Shown here: piece after piece, positions 1-7,524 of the stretch
Layout: each line of letters begins with the position of its first letter
Numbering within the stretch: the first letter of the stretch is position 1
NCBI RefSeq assembly: GCF_001836165.1
Contig: NZ_KV827693.1
Span: 1-64,000, forward strand
Reading direction: 5' to 3'
DNA: 64,000 nt
Source of the DNA: Corynebacterium sp. HMSC036D02
GTDB lineage: Bacteria; Actinomycetota; Actinomycetes; Mycobacteriales; Mycobacteriaceae
The notes under the pieces: generated by a model
Database searches by the model: none
What the model was told of the DNA's origin: nothing
Seen by the model: the letters and a program-made list of their open reading frames with translations, nothing else
Translations under genes and position numbers: made by a program

Positions 1-2
1 GA

Positions 3-779
3 CGTGTCTACTTTCCGGGGGTCAGGCCCGGGCGCATTAGTGCATGGCTTGAGCATGCTTTCAGCGATGATGAAAGCATGCGTATTTCCCACGAAGCGAT
101 CTACAGTGCCTTATACATTCAAGGCAAAGGCAGCCTGCGAGCCGAGCTTGAAGCAGTCATGAAGACTAAAGACGTACTTATCCGCGGCGGCGCAACACGC
201 AAGCGTCGTGCCCGAAACGCTGGCGTGTTAACCGGTCGCCCTTGGATCAAAGGTGCTGAGATCACCCACCGCAGCCCGGAAGCTGATGACAGGGCTATCC
301 CCGGGCACTGGGAGGGCGACCTTGTCATTGGTAAAGGTGGCAAAAGCGCGCTGATTACCCTAGTAGAGCGCACCAGCCGTTACACCCTGCTTGGACACCT
401 TCCCGATGAGCACAGTTCACACACCGTGGTCGCAACCCTGCAGGACATGGTCAAAGACCTCAACACCGAGCAGCTAAAGACCATCACATGGGACCAAGGC
501 GCAGAAATGGCTGTCACAGCACAAGTCCAGATTAAAGACGGCTGCCAGGTGTTTTTCTGTGAACCGCACTCACCGTGGCAGAGACCAACCAACGAGAACA
601 CCAACGGCGAGAACAGGCGCAGGTTCTACAAAAAGGGCACCGACTTTGCCACCGTCACACCCGAACATGTCGCGTGGGTGCAAAATGAGCTCAACGAAAC
701 ACCCCGACAAATCCTCGGCGGCGCAACCCCACGTGAAATACTCAACGAACTATTCAAGCGTGGCGCATCCACCGCTTGA
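3..779 (+). CDS. IS30 family transposase, C-terminal part (cut by window start)
   Basis: DDE transposase of an IS30 element. The reading frame is open from base 3, so the N-terminal helix-turn-helix part lies outside the window or is lost; an internal ATG at 78 is not the true start. Visible are the family segment 'MRISHEAIYSALYIQGKG', the first catalytic Asp in 'GHWEGDLVIG', the second in 'WDQGAEM' and the Glu in 'NTNGENRRRF', so the catalytic core looks intact. The C-terminus 'LNETPRQILGGATPREIL' is also typical of the family. I did not identify a terminal inverted repeat downstream, so the right end of the element is not fixed. Confidence 0.9.
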   Translation, partial: RVYFPGVRPGRISAWLEHAFSDDESMRISHEAIYSALYIQGKGSLRAELEAVMKTKDVLIRGGATRKRRARNAGVLTGRPWIKGAEITHRSPEADDRAIPGHWEGDLVIGKGGKSALITLVERTSRYTLLGHLPDEHSSHTVVATLQDMVKDLNTEQLKTITWDQGAEMAVTAQVQIKDGCQVFFCEPHSPWQRPTNENTNGENRRRFYKKGTDFATVTPEHVAWVQNELNETPRQILGGATPREILNELFKRGASTA

Positions 780-1187
780 TTCCGCCCTGCGAGTATGCAC
801 ATCCAGGTCTGCACATTTAGAACCTGCTGAACCCAGTCCAACGTGGCCAGGCCCAGGCCCGTCCAACAAAGTTTTGGTGCACGCAGCTGGGCCACGTCTG
901 TCGGTCCTGGAGAAAAGCTGTTCTGTTCGGCTTCCTCGGCAGGGTCAGTTACAGTTACGGCTGTGGCGACTGGAGAAATTAGCGCAGACCGTCAAAGTTG
1001 GGGGCGTTGCGTTTGAGCGACACGTTTGACCTTTGGGAACTTCCCTATGAGGGGAAGACTGTCTACGTCCTGTTTTGCAGCACGGGCGATCGTTTCTGCT
1101 TTAACAGATTTAGACGACACTTTAAGCCTTTCTACTTCGGGCGAGATTCGGTCGCGGGTTGCACAGTGTTCCATACCCCGTGGATTG
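780..1187. other. Region without a supported gene after the IS30 transposase
   Basis: Probably holds the right end of the IS30 element and the junction to the chromosome. Several short overlapping frames exist but none has a family resemblance or a convincing ribosome binding site. No clear inverted repeat or terminator was found. Confidence 0.4.
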
Positions 1188-1832
1188 ATGGATAAGGTGC
1201 CGGCTGCATGTCTTATACGTGAGGGGCAGGTCGTTTCGCGCGTGAAGGACGTTGATCATTCGTTGGTCTTCAGGGAGAACGCGGCGTCAGGGTGGGAAGA
1301 GGACGGCCTGAGCCACTTCTTCGCGGGCAAGACTGTAGATGTCCTTGAGCCCGGTAGTCGTGCGGCGCGGGTAAGACTCCGTGATGGCTTTAAGCGGATC
1401 GACTTTCTTCCTGTTGGCAACGAGTCAGTACGGCAGAGGCGCGTTGAATTAGCCACACATCCCCATCGCGCGGGCGCGTGGGAAGTCAGCAGGAAGTTCG
1501 CATTGGCGGCGCTGTCCTTCGTTCTTTTGTTTTTCGGGCCGGCGATTCGTGACCGCCTAGAACCAGTGATTGACCCCGTGGCTAAGCGTGTTCCGGACAT
1601 GCATAGCCGGGGTGAGTTCTACGGCATGGTGTTTGAGTTCTTCCAGATTGACCATGTGATTGATTTCGTGGCGTCTCTGTTCAGTTCGATTGGCGCTGTC
1701 GTCATTCCGCTCGCAGGCTTGGTGGTGGCCTACGTTGCCGGCTGGAAGGGCGCGCGGGACACGGGCACCTGGTGGGAGGCGGCCGGGCGTGCCCTTGGAA
1801 ATGAAAGCGAGCTTCCGGCCTTCGAAAGGTGA
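1188..1832 (+). CDS. Hypothetical membrane protein (214 aa)
   Basis: Not recognised. From ATG 1188 (MDKVPAACLIREGQ) it has a soluble N-terminal region of about 100 residues, a hydrophobic segment (KFALAALSFVLLFFGPAI, about 104-121), a polar linker, and a second hydrophobic stretch (SSIGAVVIPLAGLVVAYVAG, about 175-194) with a short charged tail. The frame stays open upstream to a TTG at 1026, but that N-terminal extension looks non-coding, and no clear ribosome binding site decides the start. It lies between the IS30 remnant and rluA, convergent with rluA (34 bp gap), and may be accessory. Function unknown. Confidence 0.5.
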   Translation: MDKVPAACLIREGQVVSRVKDVDHSLVFRENAASGWEEDGLSHFFAGKTVDVLEPGSRAARVRLRDGFKRIDFLPVGNESVRQRRVELATHPHRAGAWEVSRKFALAALSFVLLFFGPAIRDRLEPVIDPVAKRVPDMHSRGEFYGMVFEFFQIDHVIDFVASLFSSIGAVVIPLAGLVVAYVAGWKGARDTGTWWEAAGRALGNESELPAFER

Positions 1833-1866
1833 GACGAAGCCCTTAACGGTGGTTAAAGGTTCCTAA

Positions 1867-2856
1867 TTACGGGCTCAAAAAATGGTGGGATTCAAGTGGT
1901 AGTTGAGAGGAGAATTCTCGGGGCCCTCCTGTTAAAGGATCGACAAAGGAAATGCGTGTTGCCGTCAGATGCATGGGAATCCGCATGTCTTCGGCCTCTG
2001 CCGGGAAAATCACCGGGTATATGGGATCACCAATAATGGGGATGCCTGCCTGAAGCATGTGTAGGCGGAGCTGATGGGTCTTTCCGGTATGTGGTTTGAG
2101 CGTGTATCGCGCCAACGCCGGAAGCGACCCATGCAGCATTTCGTAGGGGTTCTTATCTACTGGTTCCACGGCGGCTACTTCGGTGATGGCGTTGACCTCG
2201 CCCTCGACGATGCGCCCTTGTAGCTCCCCCGGGGTCTTCTCCATGCGGGAGCGCCAGATGGTGCCGGGGGAGACGTCGGCAAGCGGGGCGATGGCCTCGT
2301 AAGTTTTGGTGACGCGGCGCTCGGCGAACAGCGTTTGGTAGGCGCCCCGAACAGAGCGGTCCTTGGTGAAGACGAGGAGGCCGGAGGTGAGACGGTCTAG
2401 ACGGTGCGCAGGCGAGAGGTCGTTGTTCCCGGTCTCCCGACGCAGGCGGACGGTGGCAGTCTCCGTGATGTGGCGGGCGCGAGGCATCGTGGCCATGAAG
2501 GGCGGCTTGTCGACGACCAGGAGGTGCTCGTCTTCGTGCAGGATTGGGATGCCGTAAGGGACGGGTTGCTCAGGAGCGGGTATGCGATAGAAGTACACCA
2601 CCGCGTTGGTGGCGAGGATGCTGTCGGGGCGAAGAGGGGAACCATCTTGGCGCACAACTTCGTTGGCGTCGAATCGTGTCTGAAGAGCGGCCTCGTTGTC
2701 CTCGGGATGACGATGGCGCTGCGTGGTGATGAGATTGTGTACGAAGTCCCACGCGGTGATTGGTCCGTCGGGCACGCGAGCGTGGGTAGGGTTTAGCCCA
2801 TCGCGGATAGGAAGTGGTGTTGCGCCACGCCTTTTTTGCGATATTCTTTTTCCCAT
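1867..2856 (-). CDS. RluA-family rRNA/tRNA pseudouridine synthase
   Basis: Isomerises specific uridines in rRNA or tRNA to pseudouridine in the cytoplasm. The catalytic motif is 'AHRLDRLTSGLLVFTK', whose HRLDxxTSG holds the catalytic Asp; 'PHTGKTHQLRLHM' and 'GDPIYP' are the other family signatures. It matches the actinobacterial subgroup beginning 'TPLPIRDGLNPTHARVP'. I start it at the ATG whose last base is 2856 (MGKRISQ); the frame stays open upstream but into the divergent small gene. That ATG overlaps the ATG of the plus-strand gene at 2855 (shared CATG), and TAGAGT lies 8 nt upstream, suggesting a leaderless transcript. 329 aa, normal length. Confidence 0.9.
   Translation of the reverse strand: MGKRISQKRRGATPLPIRDGLNPTHARVPDGPITAWDFVHNLITTQRHRHPEDNEAALQTRFDANEVVRQDGSPLRPDSILATNAVVYFYRIPAPEQPVPYGIPILHEDEHLLVVDKPPFMATMPRARHITETATVRLRRETGNNDLSPAHRLDRLTSGLLVFTKDRSVRGAYQTLFAERRVTKTYEAIAPLADVSPGTIWRSRMEKTPGELQGRIVEGEVNAITEVAAVEPVDKNPYEMLHGSLPALARYTLKPHTGKTHQLRLHMLQAGIPIIGDPIYPVIFPAEAEDMRIPMHLTATRISFVDPLTGGPREFSSQLPLESHHFLSP
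2842..2847 (+). promoter_or_regulatory. -10 hexamer TATTCT of the 46-residue gene
   Basis: TATTCT is followed by exactly 7 nt and ATG 2855, the spacing of leaderless actinobacterial transcripts; no Shine-Dalgarno is present. Confidence 0.5.
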
Positions 2857-2995
2857 GGATTTCAACTCTATTCTCGCGCCCGTCATCGATTTCTTTTCCA
2901 ATGGTATCGGTGCCGTGATTCGTGACATTGTCGTGGCCGCCTACAATCTTCTTTTCCCTGCCAACGCAGATGCTGCGACCACCCCACAGGTCTAG
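2855..2995 (+). CDS. Small amphipathic, porin-like peptide (46 aa)
   Basis: Translates as MDFNSILAPVIDFFSNG... ending ATTPQV. It has no signal peptide, no Cys and a long amphipathic-to-hydrophobic middle (about residues 4-34). Size, lack of a signal and acidic start recall corynebacterial PorA/PorH mini-porins of the mycomembrane, but I see no specific motif, so this is a resemblance only. The ATG follows TATTCT by 7 nt. The gene lies divergent from rluA, sharing the CATG of both start codons, and 46 bp before the universal stress protein gene. An alternative is another small membrane-active peptide. Confidence 0.6.
   Translation: MDFNSILAPVIDFFSNGIGAVIRDIVVAAYNLLFPANADAATTPQV
2865..2870 (-). 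promoter_or_regulatory. -10 hexamer TAGAGT of the rluA-type gene
   Basis: TAGAGT on the minus strand lies 8 nt before the rluA-type ATG (2856). It sits inside the coding sequence of the divergent small gene, so the two promoters and the two start codons are interlocked. Confidence 0.4.
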
Positions 2996-3041
2996 TAATA
3001 GGTATTAGACTGAAAGTGTAAGCACTTCGAAAGGAAAGGTC

Positions 3042-3938
3042 ATGGCAAAGGAAGACATTGTCGTCGTAGCCGTCGATGGTTCGGAAGCGTCGAAGAACGC
3101 CGTCCGCTGGGCTGCCAACACTGCGGTGAAGCGGGGTATCCCACTGCGTATCGCATCGAGTTATACGATGCCGCAGTTCCTCTACGCCGAAGGCATGGTC
3201 CCGCCGAAGGAGCTTTTTGATGACCTCCAGGCGGAAACCTTGCAGAAGATCGAGGAGGCCCGCGCCGAGGCCCACAAGGTTGCCCCGGATCTGAAGATTG
3301 GTCACACCGTGGCCGAGGGTTCCCCGATCGACATGCTGTTGGAGATGTCCAAGGACGTCACCATGATTGTGATGGGTTCTCGCGGTATGGGTGGTCTTTC
3401 TGGAATGGTCATGGGCTCGGTTTCTGCCTCCGTGGTCTCCCACGCCTCATGCCCGGTGGTCGTAGTCCGTGAGGATAACCACGTCACGGAGTCCACCAAG
3501 TATGGTCCTGTCGTCATCGGCGTCGATGGATCCGAGGTATCCCAGAAGGCGACGGATTACGCCTTCAAGGAAGCGGATGCCCGTGGCGCAGAGCTGATTG
3601 CCGTTCACACGTGGATGGATATGCAGGTGCAGGCTTCCCTGGCCGGCCTCTCCGCCGCACAGGCTGAGTGGGCTGAGGTGGAGAAGGAGCAGGCAGAGCT
3701 GCTGACTGAGCGCCTGGCTGAGTTCCAGGAGAAGTATCCGGATGTTCAGGTCAAGAAGGTTATCGCCCGTGACCGCCCGGTCCGTGCGCTGTCCGAGGCT
3801 TCCGAAGGTGCACAGCTGCTGGTTGTCGGTTCCCACGGCCGTGGTGGCTTCAAGGGCATGCTGCTTGGCTCCACCTCCCGCGCGCTGCTGCAGTCCGCAC
3901 CGTGCCCGATGATGGTGGTACGTCCGGACTCGGAGTAA
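3042..3938 (+). CDS. Tandem universal stress protein (298 aa)
   Basis: Cytoplasmic ATP-binding stress protein with two Usp domains (about residues 4-143 and 153-297). Each begins with the hydrophobic strand and Asp of the family (IVVVAVDGSEAS; VVIGVDGSEVS) and ends with the nucleotide-binding glycine motif (GSRGMGG...GS and GSHGRGG...GS). Length fits two-domain actinobacterial UspA proteins. Start ATG 3042 has a good ribosome binding site (GAAAGGAAAG). Monocistronic or following the small gene at 2855. General stress, stationary phase or hypoxia roles are known for relatives; the precise role here is not visible. Confidence 0.93.
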   Translation: MAKEDIVVVAVDGSEASKNAVRWAANTAVKRGIPLRIASSYTMPQFLYAEGMVPPKELFDDLQAETLQKIEEARAEAHKVAPDLKIGHTVAEGSPIDMLLEMSKDVTMIVMGSRGMGGLSGMVMGSVSASVVSHASCPVVVVREDNHVTESTKYGPVVIGVDGSEVSQKATDYAFKEADARGAELIAVHTWMDMQVQASLAGLSAAQAEWAEVEKEQAELLTERLAEFQEKYPDVQVKKVIARDRPVRALSEASEGAQLLVVGSHGRGGFKGMLLGSTSRALLQSAPCPMMVVRPDSE

Positions 3939-3965
3939 CCATCGCATAACCCCGCTATAACGATT

Positions 3966-4015
3966 CGGACCCATCTATTGGATATATGGTGGGCCCGGGT
4001 CGTTTTGGTGTTTTA
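3966..4015 (+). terminator. Possible weak terminator after the universal stress gene
   Basis: An imperfect stem (GGACCCAT with ATGGTGGGCCC) is followed by T-rich sequence (GTTTTGGTGTTTT). Imperfect pairing makes this tentative. Confidence 0.3.
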
Positions 4016-4076
4016 ACGCGTACGGTGGGGGTACGTAGATAAAAGCTATTTACTGTTTAGAGAAGGAGTGAGTGAC

Positions 4077-4337
4077 ATGGGACTTGGTCTCGGTTTCTTT
4101 GGTTCGATTGTTGTTGGCATCATTGCGGGTTGGCTCGCAGAGAAGATTATGAAGCGTGACCAGGGGCTGTTCACTAACCTCATCGTTGGTGTTATCGGCG
4201 GCCTCATTGGTGGCGGTTTGCTGGCGCTCTTTAACAAGAGCGTTGGTGATAGCTGGTTCTTGATGATTATCACTGCGACCGTCGGCGCTTGTATCCTGCT
4301 GTGGATTGTGGGAGCCATTACGGGCCGCAAGAAATAA
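4077..4337 (+). CDS. GlsB/YeaQ/YmgE-family (transglycosylase-associated) membrane protein
   Basis: 86-residue inner-membrane stress protein with three hydrophobic helices rich in Gly: 'GLGLGFFGSIVVGIIAGWLA', 'LIVGVIGGLIGGGLLALF' and 'MIITATVGACILLWIVGAI', ending in the basic GRKK. The pattern is typical of the family and the length is normal. I use ATG 4077, not the in-frame GTG at 4068, because AGAAGGAG (4060-4067) is 9 nt before the ATG but directly abuts the GTG. It precedes the TetR operator and may read into it. Molecular function unknown; family members respond to envelope or general stress. Confidence 0.85.
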   Translation: MGLGLGFFGSIVVGIIAGWLAEKIMKRDQGLFTNLIVGVIGGLIGGGLLALFNKSVGDSWFLMIITATVGACILLWIVGAITGRKK

Positions 4338-4351
4338 TAATTCGCATACAT

Positions 4352-4384
4352 ACCGGTTTGTCTATATTGTATAGATGAACCGGT
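4352..4384. promoter_or_regulatory. 33-bp near-perfect palindrome, TetR operator with promoter
   Basis: Two 15-bp arms, each beginning ACCGGTT from the outside and ending TCTATA inside, differ at only two positions and flank a TTG centre. TATA-like sequence inside the palindrome can serve as the -10 of the tetR gene, so binding would block its own promoter. The next gene (4406) encodes the TetR repressor, making autoregulation the simplest reading. Confidence 0.75.
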
Positions 4385-4405
4385 TTTGTCATGTAAGGAG
4401 AAGAA

Positions 4406-5014
4406 ATGGCCGAAAAGAAGTCGCGACGCAATCGCCCGAGTCCGCGTAGCCGACTACTCGAATCCGCCACGCGGCTCTTTACCACCGAAGGTATTCGCGT
4501 CATCGGAATCGACCGCATTCTGCGCGAGGCAGATGTGGCAAAGGCTTCGCTCTATTCTCTTTTCGGCTCCAAGGATGCCCTCGTTATCGCATACGTCGAG
4601 GCCCTTGACGAGGAGTACCGCGCGGATTGGCAAAAACGCACCGAGGACGCCACCGACCCAGAGAGCAAGATCTTGGCTTTCTTTGACAAGGCCATCGAAG
4701 AGCAGCCAGCCATGGAGTTTCGCGGATCGCACTTCCTTAACGCGGCTGGCGAATACCCACGCCCAGAGACAGACGCCGAGCGGGGCATTGTGTCTGCTTG
4801 CGTAGAGCACCGCACGTGGATTCATTCCACCATCACGGTGCTGCTTAACACTAAGAATGGCTACCCCTCAGAGGAGCAGGCGAGCCAGATTCTTATCTTC
4901 CTTGATGGTGGCCTGGCCGGCGCGCGCCTGACCCGCGACGTTGCCCCGCTCGTTACCGCGAAGCAGCTGGCTATTCAGCTTCTGTCGGCGCCTCCGGCCG
5001 ATTATTCGATTTAA
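4406..5014 (+). CDS. TetR/AcrR family transcriptional regulator
   Basis: 202-aa repressor. The N-terminal helix-turn-helix (about residues 12-58) shows 'LLESATRLFTTEGI', 'GIDRILREADVAKASLYSLF' and 'SKDALVIAYVEALD', the classical TetR arrangement; the rest is the ligand domain. ATG 4406 has TAAGGAGAAG 4 nt upstream. The large palindrome immediately upstream is its likely operator. Its 3' end overlaps the end of the convergent yidC-like gene by 44 bp. No effector can be read from the sequence; the GlsB-like protein and the gene itself are the nearest candidate targets. Confidence 0.88.
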   Translation: MAEKKSRRNRPSPRSRLLESATRLFTTEGIRVIGIDRILREADVAKASLYSLFGSKDALVIAYVEALDEEYRADWQKRTEDATDPESKILAFFDKAIEEQPAMEFRGSHFLNAAGEYPRPETDAERGIVSACVEHRTWIHSTITVLLNTKNGYPSEEQASQILIFLDGGLAGARLTRDVAPLVTAKQLAIQLLSAPPADYSI

Positions 5015-5957
5015 GAATCTTTCGTGCCTCCGCCACAATCGCTGAGTGGCGTTTGCGGGCAGCAGCCACTTCTTCCTTGTGTTTGGGGTCTTCCTTAAGG
5101 CGCCGTTTAGCGGCCTTCTTCTCTTTTTTCTCTTCCTTATCCCGCCAGCGTCGAATGCTCTCGCGCCGTAGTTCGTGGACAGCTTCTGGTAGAGGATAAC
5201 GGCGGCGCAGGATGAATTCATACACCAAGGTCTGTAGCAGGGTAAAGAGATAGGTGCAGCCCCAGTAGAAGATGATTGTCACGGGGATGGGGCCGTTCCA
5301 GGCCACTGACCACAACATCCAAGGGATCAGAATCACCATGAGTGCCATGAACCATAGCAGGCGGCGCGGTATTTTCTGATCGAAACGCGTGGTGAGGTAG
5401 CTGCGGTAGAGCGTGATCAGGGTGTTGAGGGATGTAAACACGAGCGCCGCCAGAAGCATCGGCAGGATCAAGTCGTGATGTTCGCGAGCGAAATCGGTCA
5501 GGGGGACCCCAAAAACTGTGGAGTTGCGGAATGAGGAGACGTCGTCAAGCGTGAGCATTCCTACTGGTTCATTCGTGGAACCGGAAACCCTAAGCACCAC
5601 TTGGTAGAGCCCGATGAAGGCCGGAGTGATGAGAAATATGGGAAAGCATCCCACCGCAGGGTTGTGCTGAAAGCGTTTATTGAGCTCACGCTGCTGGGTC
5701 AGGATAGTAACGGCTTCTTCGACCGAATCAGCCTGGTTGAGCTGTTCGTCGAGCTTGGTCATCTCCGGGCGTATGAGAGCGCCAATGCGGCCTTGTTTTA
5801 CCGAGAGCCAATTGAGCGGGGCGATGATTCCGCGGACTGTGAGTACCAAGAAGACGATGGTGAGAATCCACGCCATCGAACCGTCCAGGAAAGAAGCAAA
5901 TAGTAGGTTCCAAAGTTTCATGATTCCGGAGACCGGGTACATGAAGATGCTGATCAT
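4971..5957 (-). CDS. YidC/Oxa1 family membrane insertase (second, short paralogue)
   Basis: Inserts proteins into the cytoplasmic membrane, alone or with SecYEG. The family segments 'LDGSMAWILTIVFLVLTVRG', 'LNKRFQHNPAVGCFPIFLI' and 'LWFMALMVILIPWMLWSVA' are visible, with about five membrane helices and a strongly basic, coiled C-terminal tail of about 85 residues (KEEKKEKKAAKRRLKEDPKHK) that could bind ribosomes. There is no large periplasmic domain, as in Gram-positive paralogues. Start ATG at 5957 (MISIFMYPV) follows AAAAGGAAAAGG; the open frame upstream is not protein-like. It is not in the rpmH-rnpA context of the housekeeping yidC, so it is probably the second paralogue. Divergent from the sortase gene. 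Confidence 0.85.
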   Translation of the reverse strand: MISIFMYPVSGIMKLWNLLFASFLDGSMAWILTIVFLVLTVRGIIAPLNWLSVKQGRIGALIRPEMTKLDEQLNQADSVEEAVTILTQQRELNKRFQHNPAVGCFPIFLITPAFIGLYQVVLRVSGSTNEPVGMLTLDDVSSFRNSTVFGVPLTDFAREHHDLILPMLLAALVFTSLNTLITLYRSYLTTRFDQKIPRRLLWFMALMVILIPWMLWSVAWNGPIPVTIIFYWGCTYLFTLLQTLVYEFILRRRYPLPEAVHELRRESIRRWRDKEEKKEKKAAKRRLKEDPKHKEEVAAARKRHSAIVAEARKILKSNNRPEAPTEAE

Positions 5958-6010
5958 CGCCTTTTCCTTTTCCTGCAGGGTGGTGGAGCATCTACACATT
6001 ACAGGGAAGC

Positions 6011-6016
6011 TAAGAT
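6011..6016 (+). promoter_or_regulatory. -10 hexamer TAAGAT of the sortase gene
   Basis: TAAGAT lies 6 nt before ATG 6023 with no Shine-Dalgarno in between, compatible with a leaderless transcript. Confidence 0.4.
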
Positions 6017-6022
6017 GCTGGT

Positions 6023-6781
6023 ATGCCTCACCCCACTGCACGCACTCGACCGACCGTAGGTACCGTCATCGGTGAGCTTATGCTGACGGCCGGCGTGCTG
6101 TTGCTGCTTTTCGCTTTCTATGAGTCCTATTGGACCAACATTAAGTCTGGCCAGATGCAGGACCAAGCCAATGAGACGCTTGAGGAAGAATGGCACAACC
6201 CGCGTGGAGGGGGTCACGCCCCGAAGCTTGGTGAGGCCTTCGCGCGCCTCTACATACCGGCCTTTGGCTCGGATTTCGCTTTCGCGGTCCTGGAAGGTAC
6301 CAACGAGGATGACCTATTGCGTGGACCCGGCCGCTACACGGAGACGCAGATGCCCGGTGAGCCGGGAAACTTTGCTGTAGCTGGGCACCGCGTGGGCAAG
6401 GGCGCTCCTTTTAATGATCTGGGAAACCTGGACACCTGTGATGCCATCGTCATCGAAACCGAAACGGAGTGGATCACCTACCGTGTTTTGCCCATTGATG
6501 GTGTCCCGGGCGACTGTTTTAGCCCAGAGCAACAGGCCAAACCGGAGTACCAGCCGGTGCAGGGCCGCCATATCACGCTGCCGGGCGATGTCAGCGTGCT
6601 CCAGCCCATCCCCGGTGCGGAGGGGGTTGAGCCCAGCGAATCCCTACTCACCCTCACCACCTGCCACCCGCAGTTTTCCAATGCGGAGCGCATGATCATT
6701 CACGCGATGGAGACCGACCGGGAAGCTAAAGCACCCGGCTCAGATGACAATGACCGCCCCGCCGTCTTGGAGGAGAACTAA
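6023..6781 (+). CDS. Class E sortase
   Basis: Membrane-anchored cysteine transpeptidase that links sorted proteins to the cell wall. After a short basic N-terminus there is one membrane helix (GELMLTAGVLLLLFAFYESY, about 17-36). The catalytic His is in 'NFAVAGHRVGKG', the catalytic Cys in 'LLTLTTCHPQFS' and the Arg in 'NAERMIIHAM'. TLTTCHP is characteristic of actinobacterial class E enzymes. The tail is long and acidic. 252 aa, normal size. The next gene starts on its stop codon (TAATG), so the pair is translationally coupled. No substrate with an LPxTG- or LAxTG-type motif was noticed nearby. Confidence 0.92.
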   Translation: MPHPTARTRPTVGTVIGELMLTAGVLLLLFAFYESYWTNIKSGQMQDQANETLEEEWHNPRGGGHAPKLGEAFARLYIPAFGSDFAFAVLEGTNEDDLLRGPGRYTETQMPGEPGNFAVAGHRVGKGAPFNDLGNLDTCDAIVIETETEWITYRVLPIDGVPGDCFSPEQQAKPEYQPVQGRHITLPGDVSVLQPIPGAEGVEPSESLLTLTTCHPQFSNAERMIIHAMETDREAKAPGSDDNDRPAVLEEN

Positions 6782-6933
6782 TGTATCGCGCACTCTGGAA
6801 CTTGTTGCCTGGCCCCACCGCGGTGAAGGCGTTGTTGGCGCTGGCTCTTGCCGCGGGGGTTTTCTTCCTGCTCATGGAGGTTATTTTCCCCTGGGTAGCG
6901 GCGCAGATGCCCTATAACGACGTCGCCGTTTAG
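6781..6933 (+). CDS. Small membrane protein coupled to the sortase (50 aa)
   Basis: The ATG overlaps the sortase stop codon (TAATG). The product starts MYRALWNLLPGPTAVKALL, continues with a single hydrophobic helix (about 15-40) and ends PYNDVAV. Position and length match the short single-span protein often found behind this sortase in corynebacteria. No known domain; it may stabilise or guide the sortase. No separate promoter is visible. Confidence 0.7.
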   Translation: MYRALWNLLPGPTAVKALLALALAAGVFFLLMEVIFPWVAAQMPYNDVAV

Positions 6934-6959
6934 GCCTTTTACCGTTTAGGTGTTTACGT

Positions 6960-6983
6960 GCTTAGGTCTTTATAGACCTAAGC
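6960..6983. terminator. Bidirectional hairpin between the sortase operon and the DUF2020 gene
   Basis: Perfect 10-bp inverted repeat GCTTAGGTCT/AGACCTAAGC around TTAT. It contains the stop codon region of the convergent DUF2020 gene and can terminate the sortase transcript. Confidence 0.65.
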
Positions 6984-7524
6984 GGTTGATCGCTTCCTGC
7001 GCTATGAGCTGGGGTTTGAGGGTCTGCAGCTGATTCGACCACACCACGACGGCATGGTTGTCCTTCTGCACGGCATAGACCGTGTGATCCTCAAAGACAC
7101 CGCGTCCGCCTGACCACCCATCGAATTCGGCGAGCTCCGTGTCCTCCACCGGTGCAGCCCAATCCACGACCGCCCGGGCCTCCTCCACGCTGGGCATCTG
7201 CCGCACCAGGACGGTGGCTTGTGGGTCCTCAGGGTAGGACCAGAACACGCAGGCGGGGGTGCTAAAGCGCTTGTCGACGCCCCACCGTGTCATCCTTTGT
7301 CCATTCGTATCGGCCACCCACTGGGTATCCAAGTAAGGGCAGTCTTCCCAGTCGCTGACCTCGGCGGTAGCGTCCGCGGGCAGGCCGTCGCCTGCGTTGA
7401 GTTCTGGCGCGGGGCTGGTGGTGTGGGCGCTGTTGGTGAGGTCCTGAGCCTCCGAGCACCCCACGGTGGCTAAGCCGATACCGATCAGGCAGGCGGCAAA
7501 CGAGGGAAGTAGGCTGTGGCGCAT
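6970..7524 (-). CDS. DUF2020 domain lipoprotein
   Basis: 184 aa, probably exported and lipid-modified: MRHSLLPSF start, hydrophobic segment 'AACLIGIGLATVGC' with a lipobox-like TVGC, then a low-complexity linker and a globular domain with Cys pairs (DWEDCPYLD; STPACVFWSY), matching the DUF2020 family of corynebacterial secreted proteins. Function unknown. The start is set at 7524 because TAATGT lies 7 nt upstream (leaderless) and because translation upstream lacks a signal peptide. Its ATG overlaps the ATG of the divergent histidine kinase (7523). Confidence 0.8.
   Translation of the reverse strand: MRHSLLPSFAACLIGIGLATVGCSEAQDLTNSAHTTSPAPELNAGDGLPADATAEVSDWEDCPYLDTQWVADTNGQRMTRWGVDKRFSTPACVFWSYPEDPQATVLVRQMPSVEEARAVVDWAAPVEDTELAEFDGWSGGRGVFEDHTVYAVQKDNHAVVVWSNQLQTLKPQLIAQEAINRLGL
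7510..7515 (+). promoter_or_regulatory. -10 hexamer TAGGCT of the histidine kinase gene
   Basis: TAGGCT is followed by 7 nt and ATG 7523; this fits leaderless initiation at the same CATG that starts the divergent gene. Confidence 0.4.

Noticed and set aside
559..1029. Possible gene after the IS30 transposase
   Set aside because: Overlaps the transposase in another frame and has no family resemblance or ribosome binding site.
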